This document shows positions 50,815-60,253 of a stretch of DNA of 64,000 bases, piece by piece (positions within the stretch are counted from its first letter, which is position 1; the number at the start of each line of letters is the position of its first letter). Source of the DNA: Arthrobacter sp. ov118. Its GTDB lineage: Bacteria > Actinomycetota > Actinomycetes > Actinomycetales > Micrococcaceae. Made by a program: the position numbers and the translations under genes. The notes under the pieces were generated by a model that saw nothing but the letters and a program-made list of their open reading frames with translations, had not been told where the DNA came from and ran no database searches. The stretch spans positions 248,001-312,000 of the forward strand of contig NZ_FPAY01000002.1 in assembly GCF_900116495.1 (NCBI RefSeq). Reading direction: 5' to 3'.

Positions 50815-51003
50815 CGCCGCTCCTTGCCCTTTCACAGCGCCTTTCACGAGCGCCTTCTACGAGCGCGTCTTTCACCAGCGTACGCTTCTGCAGAATCCTG
50901 CCGATGAAGAAGTGAGGATTTGAAGAAGTGAAGCAGCGCTGCAGGGGGAACGCAAGCTTAATCAAAGGCGGGGCTCTTGTGCCTGGAGTTGCTAGAGGGA
51001 AGA

Positions 51004-52143
51004 ATGCGAAAGACTTTGGTGTCCAGCCCCGGTCAGCCGCTTACGGAGGAAGACAGATGCCCGCGAAAGTTTTCGAGCACAGATCCGGCGGAGAATCGGA
51101 TGGCTGAGCCGGCGCGCCACTATGGGTCAGGCGCGCACCGGGCCGATGGATCCAAGCCGGGACCGGGGCCGCTGGCCTCGCGGCTCACGAGAATCCGGCC
51201 GCGGCACCTGACCGCCGCCGCCGTCGCAGTTGCCCTTGTGGCGGCCGGCGGCGTCTACGCGATCGGCCAGACTGGTCTGCAGGCCGAGCCACCGCCCGCC
51301 GCCGCGGCCGAGCCGTCCGCAACCGCCGTCGCATCACCGCTGACGGCGACCCCGACGTCGGCGGCAGCGGCGGGCAGCGCCGCACCCACCGCCAGTGCTG
51401 AAGCGGCCGCCACGCAACCAGCTGCAAAGCCAGTCCCCGCCGCGGCGGTCCCGGCCATCGGCCCCGAGTTGGACAACCAGATCCGCGCGATCATCGCCGC
51501 CAATGGTGCGTACGCAGTGGGGGTGTCGTTGATCGATCTCTCTGACGGCGTGGTCCATGGCTACGGGGACCAAAGCAAGTTTGTGGCCGCCAGTACGGCC
51601 AAGATTCTCGCAGCTTCGGCCTACTACCACTTGGTGGAGACCGGCCGCGCCTCGCTGTCGACCCGGCTGGGAGCCTCGACGGCGGGGGCCCAGATCCGGC
51701 AGATGGTCCAGCAAAGCAACAACGATTCATGGGCACTGATCCTGCGCGCTGTCGGCCAGCGCGGGATAACAAACTATGCCGCGTCGATCGGGATCGCCTA
51801 CGACCGCACGGTGAATTTGCTGACCCCGGCCGAGATGGCCCGGACGCTCCAGCTGCTCTACACCGGACAGCTGCTCAACGCGCAGCACACTGCCCAGCTG
51901 TTGTCGTACATGCAGAACACCAACTACGAGACGCTGATCCCGCCCGCGGTTCCGCCCGGGGTAGGGGTCTATCACAAGTATGGGCTGCTCTTTGGCAACC
52001 TGCATGACGCGGCCGTGCTGGTCAAGGACGGCCGGGCCTTCGCGTTCGTCGTCTACACCCGCGGCAAAAATTACTCGGACATGGACGCGCGGGCCCGGAT
52101 CATCCAGCAGCTCACCAGAACCGTGACGGCCGCGCTGTTCTGA
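51004..52143 (+). CDS. Membrane-anchored beta-lactamase/PBP-fold protein
   Basis: The start is uncertain: ATG 51004 has AGAGGG close by (379 residues), and ATG 51100 (with GGAG) would give 347. A membrane anchor (HLTAAAVAVALVAAGGVYAIG) and an Ala/Pro/Thr linker of about 80 residues lead to a class-A-beta-lactamase-like domain. The serine motif S-x-x-K reads STAK (KFVAASTAKILAASAYY). The S-x-N motif is SNN (QQSNNDSWALILRAVGQRG), and the KTG position reads KYG (VYHKYGLL). The K-Y-G change suggests it is not a good beta-lactamase. A serine hydrolase or peptidoglycan-related role outside the membrane is more likely. Confidence 0.75.
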   Translation: MRKTLVSSPGQPLTEEDRCPRKFSSTDPAENRMAEPARHYGSGAHRADGSKPGPGPLASRLTRIRPRHLTAAAVAVALVAAGGVYAIGQTGLQAEPPPAAAAEPSATAVASPLTATPTSAAAAGSAAPTASAEAAATQPAAKPVPAAAVPAIGPELDNQIRAIIAANGAYAVGVSLIDLSDGVVHGYGDQSKFVAASTAKILAASAYYHLVETGRASLSTRLGASTAGAQIRQMVQQSNNDSWALILRAVGQRGITNYAASIGIAYDRTVNLLTPAEMARTLQLLYTGQLLNAQHTAQLLSYMQNTNYETLIPPAVPPGVGVYHKYGLLFGNLHDAAVLVKDGRAFAFVVYTRGKNYSDMDARARIIQQLTRTVTAALF

Positions 52144-52174
52144 CGGCCGCCGTTCCGGCTGTCGGTATCGGCTG

Positions 52175-53107
52175 TCAGTTGCAGCTGTGATCGACCTTGG
52201 CCCGTTCTGTGGTGCCGTAGACGCCGGGGCTGACGGCATAGCCGTGCCGGTCCTGCGCCAACGCCCGCTTGTTGGCGGCGGCCAGTGCGGCGTCATCGAG
52301 CATCGTGGTCGAGTGGAGGTCCAGGAACTCCTGGCTGTCCCCGCTGGAGGCCGTGACTTTGAAACTTCCCAGTCCGGCCCGGTAATACTTCTGCTGATGG
52401 CCGGCGGAGGACCCTTCGAGGGGGTTGAACTCGTCGATCTTCAGGGTCTTGGCCGCCTTGCTGGCCACCTGGCCGCAGTCCAGGAAATCAATCGCGGGCG
52501 CTGACGCCTGGGTATAGGGGCCGGATCCTTTCGACGGGTGCGCCAGCATGGCGATGCCGGCGCGGGCTTTGTCCACTCCTGCGATGAACGTGTTGGGGGC
52601 GCCGGCAAACTTTCCGCCCTCGAACTCCTCCGGGTACTCACCCAACAACCAGACCGCGCCCTTCTCCGTCTGCGCAAAGAATGCCAGCTCGGATTCTTCC
52701 AGGACTCCGTCGTTGTAGTCCCGGTCCCACAGGACAACCGTGCGGACTCCGTGGACCATCTTGGTCAGCCCCGTCACTATGGACACCACCCGGTGCGCGT
52801 GGACCTCTGGCGGGTTGGTGGTGAGGTCGGTGACGCGGCCAGTGAACTCGGAGCGCGTGCCCGGTTTCATGGGGAGCCAGGTGTTGTCCACCTCCGGCTT
52901 GTCGGGGAAGTTGCGCGCCCTGAAAGCGGGGAGCGAGCCAGCGCCGCAGTCTGTTGCGGGACCGGCCTGGGGTGCGGCCCCGGCGGAATTTGTTGGGGCG
53001 GAACCCGTTGGGGCCGGACCGGTGCCAGCCTGCGCAGCCACGGACGTGAAGAGCGACAATGGCAAGGCCACGAGGCAACTGACTAGGGCAAGGTGCTTGC
53101 GGAACAT
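52175..53107 (-). CDS. Secreted protein of unknown function
   Basis: This 310-residue protein has a signal peptide (ALVSCLVALPLSLFTSVAAQ, cut after AQA) and a Gly/Pro/Ala linker. The mature domain is beta-rich, with NTWLPMKPGTRSEFTGRVTD, THRVVS-type strands (HRVVSIVTGLTKMVHGVRTV), WDRDYNDGVLEESELAFFAQ and KGAVWLLGEYPEEFEGGKFA. Two cysteines (DCGAGS and FLDCGQ) and a C-terminal SCN may form disulfides. I do not recognise the family. It lies just after the RND operon in the same direction, 43 nt from it, so it may be cotranscribed, or it may be the terminal gene of a metal-handling unit. Confidence 0.65.
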   Translation of the reverse strand: MFRKHLALVSCLVALPLSLFTSVAAQAGTGPAPTGSAPTNSAGAAPQAGPATDCGAGSLPAFRARNFPDKPEVDNTWLPMKPGTRSEFTGRVTDLTTNPPEVHAHRVVSIVTGLTKMVHGVRTVVLWDRDYNDGVLEESELAFFAQTEKGAVWLLGEYPEEFEGGKFAGAPNTFIAGVDKARAGIAMLAHPSKGSGPYTQASAPAIDFLDCGQVASKAAKTLKIDEFNPLEGSSAGHQQKYYRAGLGSFKVTASSGDSQEFLDLHSTTMLDDAALAAANKRALAQDRHGYAVSPGVYGTTERAKVDHSCN

Positions 53108-53150
53108 CGGATCTTTCCTTTGCGGGTTCCAGCGGGGCTTGTGGCCGGGC

Positions 53151-56100
53151 TCAGACGGTCGCTGTCCCGTCTGCGGCGCGTTCCCGTTCGAGCGACTTCC
53201 TGGACTTGGCGAACCGGAGATAGAGGGAGGGAACGATGAACAGGTTCAGCAGCGTGGAAGTCACCAGGCCGCCCAAAATGACGACGGCCATGGGGTGCTC
53301 GATCTCATGGCCCGGGACATTGCCCATGACCACAAGGGGCACCAGAGCCAGCGCTGTGGCCAGGGTGGTCATGAGGATCGGCGAAAGCCGCTCCGAGGCC
53401 CCCCGCATGACCAGGGGCCGCCCGAAGCGCTCGCCCTCATTCCGTTCCAGGTGCTGGCAGTGGTTGATGAGCAGGATGCCGTTGCGCGCGGCGATCCCCA
53501 TCACAGTGAGGAACCCGACAACCGAGCCCAGTGACAGGACTCCGCCGGAAATGAATGCCGCGATGACTCCACCCACCAGCGCTACCGGCAGCGTCAGCAG
53601 CGACAACACGGCCAGCCGCCAGCTACGGAAGGATGTCTGCAGCAGCAACAGGATCAGGGCGAGGGCCGCAGCGGCGAAGATCATGAGCCGGTTCGTGGCT
53701 GCCTCGCGTTCGGTGTACTCGCCAAGCAGCTGCACGCTGTATCCGGCTGGCAGATCCAGCTTCTCCAGCCGTGCCTTCAGCTCGCCGACAACCTCTCCAA
53801 GATCCGCACCCTGCGCGAGGAGCGAGCCGACTTCCACCCGACGGGATCCGTTGGTCCGGTCGATCTGGTTCGGCACTGCCTGCAGGCTGACGGCCGCGAC
53901 GTCGGCGAGGCGGACGCGCTGGCCACTGGGCGTATCGATGGGCAGGTCTTCGATGCTGGTGACGCTGGAACGGGTTGCGGGCGTGCTCCAGACCTGGACG
54001 TCGTAGGCGCGGCCATCCCGGAAGACGTCCCCCACCTCTTCGCCGGCCACAAGCGTCGCGGCTGCCCGTCGGACGTCCCCGGGTTTGAGTCCGTACTTCT
54101 GCGCCTTGGCGAGGTCGACGGTCACGGCAATTTGTGGGACCTCCACTTCGAGGGACACGTGTGGGTCTTCGGTGCCCTGGATGTCCTCCAGAATGGTCTT
54201 GACCCGTTGGGCCTGTTCCCGCAGCGTGGGGAGATCATCCCCATACACCCGGACCAGAATGGGTTCACTGGCGCCTGTCAGGACCTCTTCGATCCGTTCC
54301 TTGAGATAGGTCTGGACGTCCCGGAACAGGCCGGGATAGCCGTCCACAACTTCCTGGACGTCGGCCAGGGTCTTCTCATAGTCCGCGTGGCGGTCGATGC
54401 TGATCCAGTGTTCGCCGGCATTGACGCCGACGATCTCGTCCGCGGCGAACGCCTGGCCGATGTGCGTGCCGCAGTTCAGGACGCCGGGCACCTGGAGGAA
54501 TTCCGCGCAGCCGCGCTGCGAGATCCGGTACTCCTCCTCCGCAGAGGTGCCAGGCTGCGAGATCCAGTGCATCAGGAAGTCACGTTCCTTGAAGGTGGGG
54601 AACAGCGACTGGCCCATCAGGGGAACGATCGCCAGGCCCACCAACGCCAGGACGCCGAAGCCTGCGTAGCCGTAGCGGGGCCGGTTCATGAAGCGGGTCA
54701 GGATGGCGTGGTAGCCGCGCTTGAGCACGCGGACCAGGGGAGCGTCGCGTTGGTCCAGTTTGGCGTTGCCCAGCAGAATCAAAGCCAGGGCGGGCGTGAC
54801 GGTCAAGGCCACCAGCATGGAGGCGAGGACCGCCAGGGTGTAGGTGATGGCCAGCGGGCGGAAGAAGACGCCGGTCAGTCCTTCGAGGAAGAAGATCGGT
54901 ACGGCGGCGACCACAATGATCAGCGTTGCGTACACAATCGGGCTGCGCATCTCGAGCGAGGCTTTCAGGACCACAGACGCGGCAGACTCGGTGCTGCCCT
55001 GGGCCCGCTGCTGCCGCAGCCGGCGCATGATGTTTTCGACGTCGATGATTGCGTCATCGACCACCACACCTACCGCGATGACCAGCCCAGCCAGGACCAT
55101 CGTATTGATCGAACTGGACGTGTAATACAGCACCAGCGCGGCCGTGAGCAGGGACAACGGAATGGCGACAAGGCTGATCAGGGCTGTGCGCCATTGGAAG
55201 AGGAAGGCGACGAGGATCATGACGACGAGCAGGCAGCCAAGCAGCAGTGCGGTGCTGAGGTTGGAGATCGACTCCTCGACAAAGCTGGCCGGCCGGAAGA
55301 TGGTGGTGTCGAAGGTGATGCCGCTCAGGCCGGGCTGCAGCTCGTGGAGGGCCTCCTCAACGCCTTTGGTCACGTCCAGGGTGTTGCCCCACGGCAGCTT
55401 CTCAACGATCAGCATGAGCCCGTGCCCGTTATTGATCACGGCATCACCAATGAGCGGCTGGTGGTCCTCCACGACCCGGGCCACATCTCCCAGATGCAGC
55501 GCCACGCCGTCCTTCTCCCGAATGGTCACCCGGGCCAGGTCCGCGGGAGTCTGGATCGGCTGGACGTGCCTGATCCCCATTCTCTGGGTGGGACTTTCGA
55601 TGAAGCCGCCCGTGCCGATGAAACGCCCCGGTGAGTATTGCAGCAGGCCAGCGTCGAGGGCGCCGGCGGTGACTTCCATGACCTGGTTGAGCGAGACTTT
55701 TTGCGCCTTAAGCTTCTCCGGTTCCACCTGGACCTGCAGCATCTGGAGCCGCTCACCCCAGATGGCGACATTAGCCACGCCTGGAACCCGCAACAGCCGG
55801 GCCCGGATGGTCCAGTAGGACAGCATGGACATCTCAATGAGCGAGTGCTGGGACGAGGTCATCCCGATCTTCATCACGCGGCTTGTTGCGGACAACGGTT
55901 GCAGCATCACCGGCGGAGCGGCCCAGGTGGGTAGCGCCGTGGTCACCGAGGACATCCGCTCCGAGACCTGCTGTCGGGCGTTAAGCAGGTCCGTGCCCTG
56001 GTGGAAGACCAGAACGATCGAGGACAACTGCGGTACGGACTTAGCCCGCAGCTCGTCCAGGCCCGGCATGCCGCTCAAAGCGGCCTCAATCGGCACGCTC

Positions 56101-56297
56101 ACCAGCTCTTCGACCTCCTGGGCGGTCAGGCCCAGGCACGCGGTCTGGATTTCCACCCGGGGCGGCGCAAATTCCGGGAAAACGTCCACTGAAGCCGCGC
56201 CCAGCTGCAGGGAACCGAGCAGCATCACGGCGCAGGCGAAGGCGACGACGACGGTCCTGAACCGCAGGCTGATCCCGATGAGCCAGCGCATCGTCAT
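53151..56297 (-). CDS. RND-superfamily efflux permease, heavy-metal (CusA/CzcA-like) type, copy A
   Basis: A 1048-residue inner-membrane permease with the HME-RND architecture: a first helix, then DVFPEFAPPRVEIQT, a large porter domain, a helix bundle with VGVVVDDAIIDVENI in TM4, a second porter domain, and a final helix bundle. The aspartate pair in TM4 is of the kind used for proton relay. Its start overlaps the stop of the mini-adaptor gene by four bases (ATGA), so it is translated as the third gene of the operon. The substrate is not predictable; metal-specific methionine pairs were not checked. There is no outer membrane in this organism, so it would export from membrane to outside. Confidence 0.9.
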   Translation of the reverse strand: MTMRWLIGISLRFRTVVVAFACAVMLLGSLQLGAASVDVFPEFAPPRVEIQTACLGLTAQEVEELVSVPIEAALSGMPGLDELRAKSVPQLSSIVLVFHQGTDLLNARQQVSERMSSVTTALPTWAAPPVMLQPLSATSRVMKIGMTSSQHSLIEMSMLSYWTIRARLLRVPGVANVAIWGERLQMLQVQVEPEKLKAQKVSLNQVMEVTAGALDAGLLQYSPGRFIGTGGFIESPTQRMGIRHVQPIQTPADLARVTIREKDGVALHLGDVARVVEDHQPLIGDAVINNGHGLMLIVEKLPWGNTLDVTKGVEEALHELQPGLSGITFDTTIFRPASFVEESISNLSTALLLGCLLVVMILVAFLFQWRTALISLVAIPLSLLTAALVLYYTSSSINTMVLAGLVIAVGVVVDDAIIDVENIMRRLRQQRAQGSTESAASVVLKASLEMRSPIVYATLIIVVAAVPIFFLEGLTGVFFRPLAITYTLAVLASMLVALTVTPALALILLGNAKLDQRDAPLVRVLKRGYHAILTRFMNRPRYGYAGFGVLALVGLAIVPLMGQSLFPTFKERDFLMHWISQPGTSAEEEYRISQRGCAEFLQVPGVLNCGTHIGQAFAADEIVGVNAGEHWISIDRHADYEKTLADVQEVVDGYPGLFRDVQTYLKERIEEVLTGASEPILVRVYGDDLPTLREQAQRVKTILEDIQGTEDPHVSLEVEVPQIAVTVDLAKAQKYGLKPGDVRRAAATLVAGEEVGDVFRDGRAYDVQVWSTPATRSSVTSIEDLPIDTPSGQRVRLADVAAVSLQAVPNQIDRTNGSRRVEVGSLLAQGADLGEVVGELKARLEKLDLPAGYSVQLLGEYTEREAATNRLMIFAAAALALILLLLQTSFRSWRLAVLSLLTLPVALVGGVIAAFISGGVLSLGSVVGFLTVMGIAARNGILLINHCQHLERNEGERFGRPLVMRGASERLSPILMTTLATALALVPLVVMGNVPGHEIEHPMAVVILGGLVTSTLLNLFIVPSLYLRFAKSRKSLERERAADGTATV

Positions 56298-56776
56298 TCA
56301 CCCACATCGAATTCGGCGCCCAAGAGTTCCTCGGCGCCGGTCGTGACGACGGTGGTGCCGGCGCGGGGGCCGCTCTTCAGCACGGCAACCTGGCCGTTGA
56401 TCCGCTCCACCGTGATGGACTGGCGGACGTAGACCTGGGGCTCCGGGTTGGTGTAGACCCACGTCTCGCCGGCGCTGTCATAAATGATGGCCCCGTAGGG
56501 GACGGTGAGCTTGTGCGTCTTGGGATCCAGGGCCGTCGAGGCCGTCTGGATTCCGGTGCGTTCGACGGCGCGCTCGGTCAGCGTGAGCCGGTGGAGGTCG
56601 GTGCCGGGTATTTCGGCAACGACCGCCGGGCTGTCGCCAGTGGGGGCAGTGTCCGCTGTCTCGGCACAGCCGGCCAGGCTGAATGCCGTGAGCACGGCCA
56701 CGAACGACGCAGGGACGACTACCGCGGCCCTCTTGCGCTGCGGCGGACGTGTGGAGGGCGAAGGTGTGGAGTTCAT
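56294..56776 (-). CDS. Miniature RND-adaptor-like lipoprotein
   Basis: A 160-residue protein, far shorter than the roughly 350-450 residues of normal periplasmic adaptors. A lipoprotein signal (VVVPASFVAVLTAFSLAGCA) precedes a domain similar to the membrane-proximal part of CusB/HlyD-like adaptors: RLTLTERAVERTGIQTASTA, VPYGAIIYDSAGETWVYTNP, VYVRQSITVERINGQVAVLK and GTTVVTTGAEELLGAEFDVG. The hairpin and lipoyl domains that contact an outer-membrane channel are missing, fitting a monoderm cell. It overlaps both flanking permease genes by four bases, so it is probably their shared subunit. Assignment by similarity is moderate. Confidence 0.75.
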   Translation of the reverse strand: MNSTPSPSTRPPQRKRAAVVVPASFVAVLTAFSLAGCAETADTAPTGDSPAVVAEIPGTDLHRLTLTERAVERTGIQTASTALDPKTHKLTVPYGAIIYDSAGETWVYTNPEPQVYVRQSITVERINGQVAVLKSGPRAGTTVVTTGAEELLGAEFDVGE

Positions 56777-59700
56777 GACGCATCCTGACTTTCAGTGCGT
56801 GCAGCGGTGCCTTCGCCCGTCCGCGCGTCGGGTGCTTGCTTCGGCTCGAACCGAAGCAGCGTGGCGGGCACAACAAACAGGGTGAAGAAGATGGTCGTCA
56901 GCAGCCCGCCCCAGATGATCACGGCGAACGGCAGGATAATTTCCGTTCCTACGACCCCCCCGAAGAGGACCAGGGGCAACAGCGCCACGGCCGTGACCAG
57001 GGTCGAGGCCAGGACGGGCGCCAGCCGCTGCCGGGCCCCGCGGGTGATCAGTGCGGGCCACGGCGCCGCGGCGTCCCCGGCACGCAGGGTACGCACGTGG
57101 CCGACCAGCAGGAGGGTGCCACGGACGGCGATCCCGAGGACGGCGGCGAAGGCGACCAAGGCGACCAGCGAGTTGATCCCGCCTGTGGCCTGGGCGGCCA
57201 GCACGCCGCCGGACAGCGCCAGGATCAGGCCCAGGAAGAGCAGGCCCGCGAGCCGCCAGCTCCCCGTCGCCGTCTGCAGCAGTACCAGGATGCCCGCCGC
57301 GGCGACCGCTGCCAGCAGCCAGAGCCAGGCGTAGTTGCTTTCCTGCTGGGCATACCGGGTCAGGATCTCCGCGTGGTAGGACATCGGGAACTGCATCTGC
57401 TGCAGGCTGGCGTTGATGTCACGTTCAATGTCGCCCAGCGGACGGCCTTGGATGTCGGCCTTGACGTCGATGCGCCGCGAGGTGTCGTCATGCAGGATCA
57501 CGGACTCGTTACCGACCATGGTTACCTGGGCTACGTCGCCCAGGCGGGTGTGGCGGCCGTTGGGGGTGTCGATGATCAGGTTTCGGACGCTGTCCAGGCT
57601 GCTCCGCGTGGCCGCAGCCCCCTTTACGATAACCGAGAAGACCTTCTGCTCTTCATAGAGGTTCCCGACTTCAATGCCTTGCAGCAGTGCGGCGGCTGCC
57701 CGCCGCACGTCGCCCGGGACGACTCCGGCCCTTTGGGCCGCGGCGAGGTCCACCTTGACTTCGGCGATCGGTTGTTCGGCCGGCAGGTCCATGTGGGGAT
57801 TGGCAACTCCGGCCGTGTGCTCGAGGACTTGCTGTACCTCCGCCGCTTTCTGCCGCAGGATCGTCGGGTCTAGCCCAAAGACGCGGACGGCAAAGCCGGA
57901 GTCGGCTTCTTCCCGAATCTGGTCGATGCGCTCCTGCGGGTAGGTGGAGACTTTGCTGGTCAGGCCCGGATAGCCGGCAATGACCCGCTCGACCGAGGCG
58001 GCTGTGTCGGCATAGGCCGCGTCGGCGGCCACCGTGACCCACAGTTCGCCGGAGCTGACGTCGCCGACCTGATCCGAGGTGATTGCCCGTCCAACATGTC
58101 CTCCGACGTTGGCGACACCCGGCAGGGCACGCAGCTCCTGGGCAGCGGCCTCGGTGACCCGGCCCATCTCCTGGTCGGAGGTGCCGGCGATCGCACTCCA
58201 GTGCACCACCAGGGTTTTGTCAGCTAGGACTGGCACAACGGGCTGGTTGGCGGCCAGGAAGGGAACGAGGGCGAGTCCGGCCAGCGCCACCACCGCGCCG
58301 GCGGCGAACACCCAGCGCGTCTTGCCGGCAAGGCGCGTCACGGCCCTGCCGTACGAGCCTTGAAGCCGCCGCAGGGACCGGCGTCCCGTCGCGGCGGAGC
58401 CCACAGGGAGGTAGTAGGCCAGTGCGGCCGTGACGGTCAGCGCGACGATCATGGAGACAACCAGGGCGAGCAGGTAGCTCTGGACAAGCGGGCCGAAGAG
58501 GGCCTCGTTCTCGCCAGCGATGAAGAGGGCGGGCAGGACGGCCAACGCCATGATCAGCAGCGAGTAGAGCATCGGGGTGCGGGCCGCGCGCAAAGCCTCC
58601 GGGATCAGCGCCTCGCGTTCCTCGCGCGTCTCCTGCCGGCCGACGTCGCCGGTCGCCTGGGCTGATCCGGCCGCTGCGCGACGGGCCCGGGCGATGCCGT
58701 TGAGGTCCTCGGCGACATCCCCCACGATGACGGCCAGGGCCAGCACCATACCGGCCAGGACCATGGCGTTCATCCCCGTGCCCCGCGCTTGGAGCACCAG
58801 CGCCGCCGCGGTCAGCGACACCGGAATGGTGATGAGGCTGATCAATGCCGTGCGCCAGGAGCGGAAGAAGGCGCCAAACATGCCAACGATCACCAACAGC
58901 GTGACCAACAGGGCGATGCCGAGCGTCCCGACCTCCTCGTCGATGAATGACGCCTGCCGGTAGACGCTGGTGTCGATCGTGACGCCGGGCAGGCCAGGCT
59001 GGAGTGCGCGGAGTTCCTCGTCAACGCCCCGGGTCACGTCCATCGTGTTCGTTTCCGGGAACTTTTCGATCACCAGCAACAACTCGGGATCCTTGCCCAG
59101 CAGGGCGTCGCCGATCAGCGGCTGGTGGTCGGTGGCCACCGTGGCCACGTCCTTGAGCAGCAGCTTCCCTGGCGACCCTTCGATCGGGACCTGGCCCAGA
59201 TCCTGCGGGGTGGTAATCGGCAGGACGTGCTGGACACCGATCCGCTGGTGGCCCGTCTCAAAGAACCCGCCGGTGCCCGGTGTGGATGCCTCCAGGAAGC
59301 TCAAGGGCGAAACCCACACGGAATTGCCGGCGGTCTTGATGACTTCGTCCAGCGTCACGCCCTTGGCTTCGAGCTGCGCCGGGTCCACCAGGACTTGAAG
59401 TTGCTGGTCGCGCTGGCCCCAGATAGACACGTTGGCCACGCCCGGTACGGCCAGGAGCCCGGGCTTCATGGTCCAGCGGGCCAGCACGGACATATCGATG
59501 GCCGACATGTCCTTCGAGGTCAGCCGGACCATCATGACCCGGCTGGTCGAGGACAGCGGCTGCATCAACACGGGCGCCGCGGACACGTTGGGCAGGGCGC
59601 GGGCCTGTGTCAGCCGTTCCGAGACCAGCTGGCGTGCGCGGAAAAGATCGGTCCCGGGCTTGAAAACCATCTGGATCGACGAAAGACCCGGCACCGACTT

Positions 59701-59955
59701 GGACCGGATCGCCTCCACCCAGGCCACACCGTTGAGCAGATCGGCCTCCATGGGTGAAGTGATGAGCTGCTCAACCTCGGCAGCCGAGAGTCCCAGCGCT
59801 TCAGTCTGGATCTCGACCTGGGGAGGGGCGAATTCCGGAAAGGCATCCACGGACATGCTCGGCAGGCTCGTAAGCCCAAAGGCCAGAATGCCTGCCGCAA
59901 CGGCCAGGACCAAGAGCCGGAACTGCATAACCAGCCGGAGGATTGCGGCCATCAT
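56773..59955 (-). CDS. RND-superfamily efflux permease, heavy-metal type, copy B
   Basis: A 1060-residue permease related to copy A and first in the operon. The N-terminal sequences FPEFAPPQVEIQTEALGLSA and VPGVANVSIWGQRDQQLQVL match copy A closely. It has the same two-bundle, two-porter layout. TM4 differs: where copy A has VVVDDAIIDVENI, this one reads VIVGDVAEDLNGI, changing the proton-relay position. The hydrophilic tail (FEPKQAPDARTGEGTAARTE) is long. Its stop overlaps the start of the mini-adaptor gene by four bases. The pair may form a heteromeric pump. The promoter should lie in 59956-60253. Confidence 0.9.
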   Translation of the reverse strand: MMAAILRLVMQFRLLVLAVAAGILAFGLTSLPSMSVDAFPEFAPPQVEIQTEALGLSAAEVEQLITSPMEADLLNGVAWVEAIRSKSVPGLSSIQMVFKPGTDLFRARQLVSERLTQARALPNVSAAPVLMQPLSSTSRVMMVRLTSKDMSAIDMSVLARWTMKPGLLAVPGVANVSIWGQRDQQLQVLVDPAQLEAKGVTLDEVIKTAGNSVWVSPLSFLEASTPGTGGFFETGHQRIGVQHVLPITTPQDLGQVPIEGSPGKLLLKDVATVATDHQPLIGDALLGKDPELLLVIEKFPETNTMDVTRGVDEELRALQPGLPGVTIDTSVYRQASFIDEEVGTLGIALLVTLLVIVGMFGAFFRSWRTALISLITIPVSLTAAALVLQARGTGMNAMVLAGMVLALAVIVGDVAEDLNGIARARRAAAGSAQATGDVGRQETREEREALIPEALRAARTPMLYSLLIMALAVLPALFIAGENEALFGPLVQSYLLALVVSMIVALTVTAALAYYLPVGSAATGRRSLRRLQGSYGRAVTRLAGKTRWVFAAGAVVALAGLALVPFLAANQPVVPVLADKTLVVHWSAIAGTSDQEMGRVTEAAAQELRALPGVANVGGHVGRAITSDQVGDVSSGELWVTVAADAAYADTAASVERVIAGYPGLTSKVSTYPQERIDQIREEADSGFAVRVFGLDPTILRQKAAEVQQVLEHTAGVANPHMDLPAEQPIAEVKVDLAAAQRAGVVPGDVRRAAAALLQGIEVGNLYEEQKVFSVIVKGAAATRSSLDSVRNLIIDTPNGRHTRLGDVAQVTMVGNESVILHDDTSRRIDVKADIQGRPLGDIERDINASLQQMQFPMSYHAEILTRYAQQESNYAWLWLLAAVAAAGILVLLQTATGSWRLAGLLFLGLILALSGGVLAAQATGGINSLVALVAFAAVLGIAVRGTLLLVGHVRTLRAGDAAAPWPALITRGARQRLAPVLASTLVTAVALLPLVLFGGVVGTEIILPFAVIIWGGLLTTIFFTLFVVPATLLRFEPKQAPDARTGEGTAARTESQDAS

Positions 59956-60253
59956 GGCCCGAACCCCGCTGGTCCTGCAGCGCTGCGCGGGTCAAAGCAA
60001 TCACCCCCGCGGCTTCGACGTCGTCGGTAGCCCGGATGGCACCGTCCGTTCAATGCAGGGAGCATGCCGTTGCTCGGTCCTGCCGCGAAATCGGCTTTCG
60101 GGCAAAGGCCAGCGATCCCTTTTACGGGTGTGCAAAGTGATTGGGTGCTATTCACGGCAAGGCTCCTCATCCAAGGCCATAGCGCCCCCCAGCCGTCAAT
60201 TGCAATAATGATCTTCGGGCACAGAAGCGTCAAGAGAAATGCAGGTGACCGTC
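59956..60253. other. Divergent region between the RND operon and DUF1918 gene
   Basis: About 300 nt that must contain the promoter of the three-gene RND operon on the minus strand and of the DUF1918 gene on the plus strand. Open frames inside have no ribosome sites and look spurious. No metal-responsive operator (for example a dyad of CopY, ArsR or MerR type) was recognised. Confidence 0.5.

Noticed and set aside
54132..55634. 500-codon open frame opposite RND permease A
   Set aside because: Antisense shadow of the permease. It has high His/Gln/Asp content, no family pattern and no plausible start region.
59952..60233. 93-codon minus-strand frame before the RND operon
   Set aside because: No ribosome site and composition changes along its length; the segment is better explained as promoter DNA.
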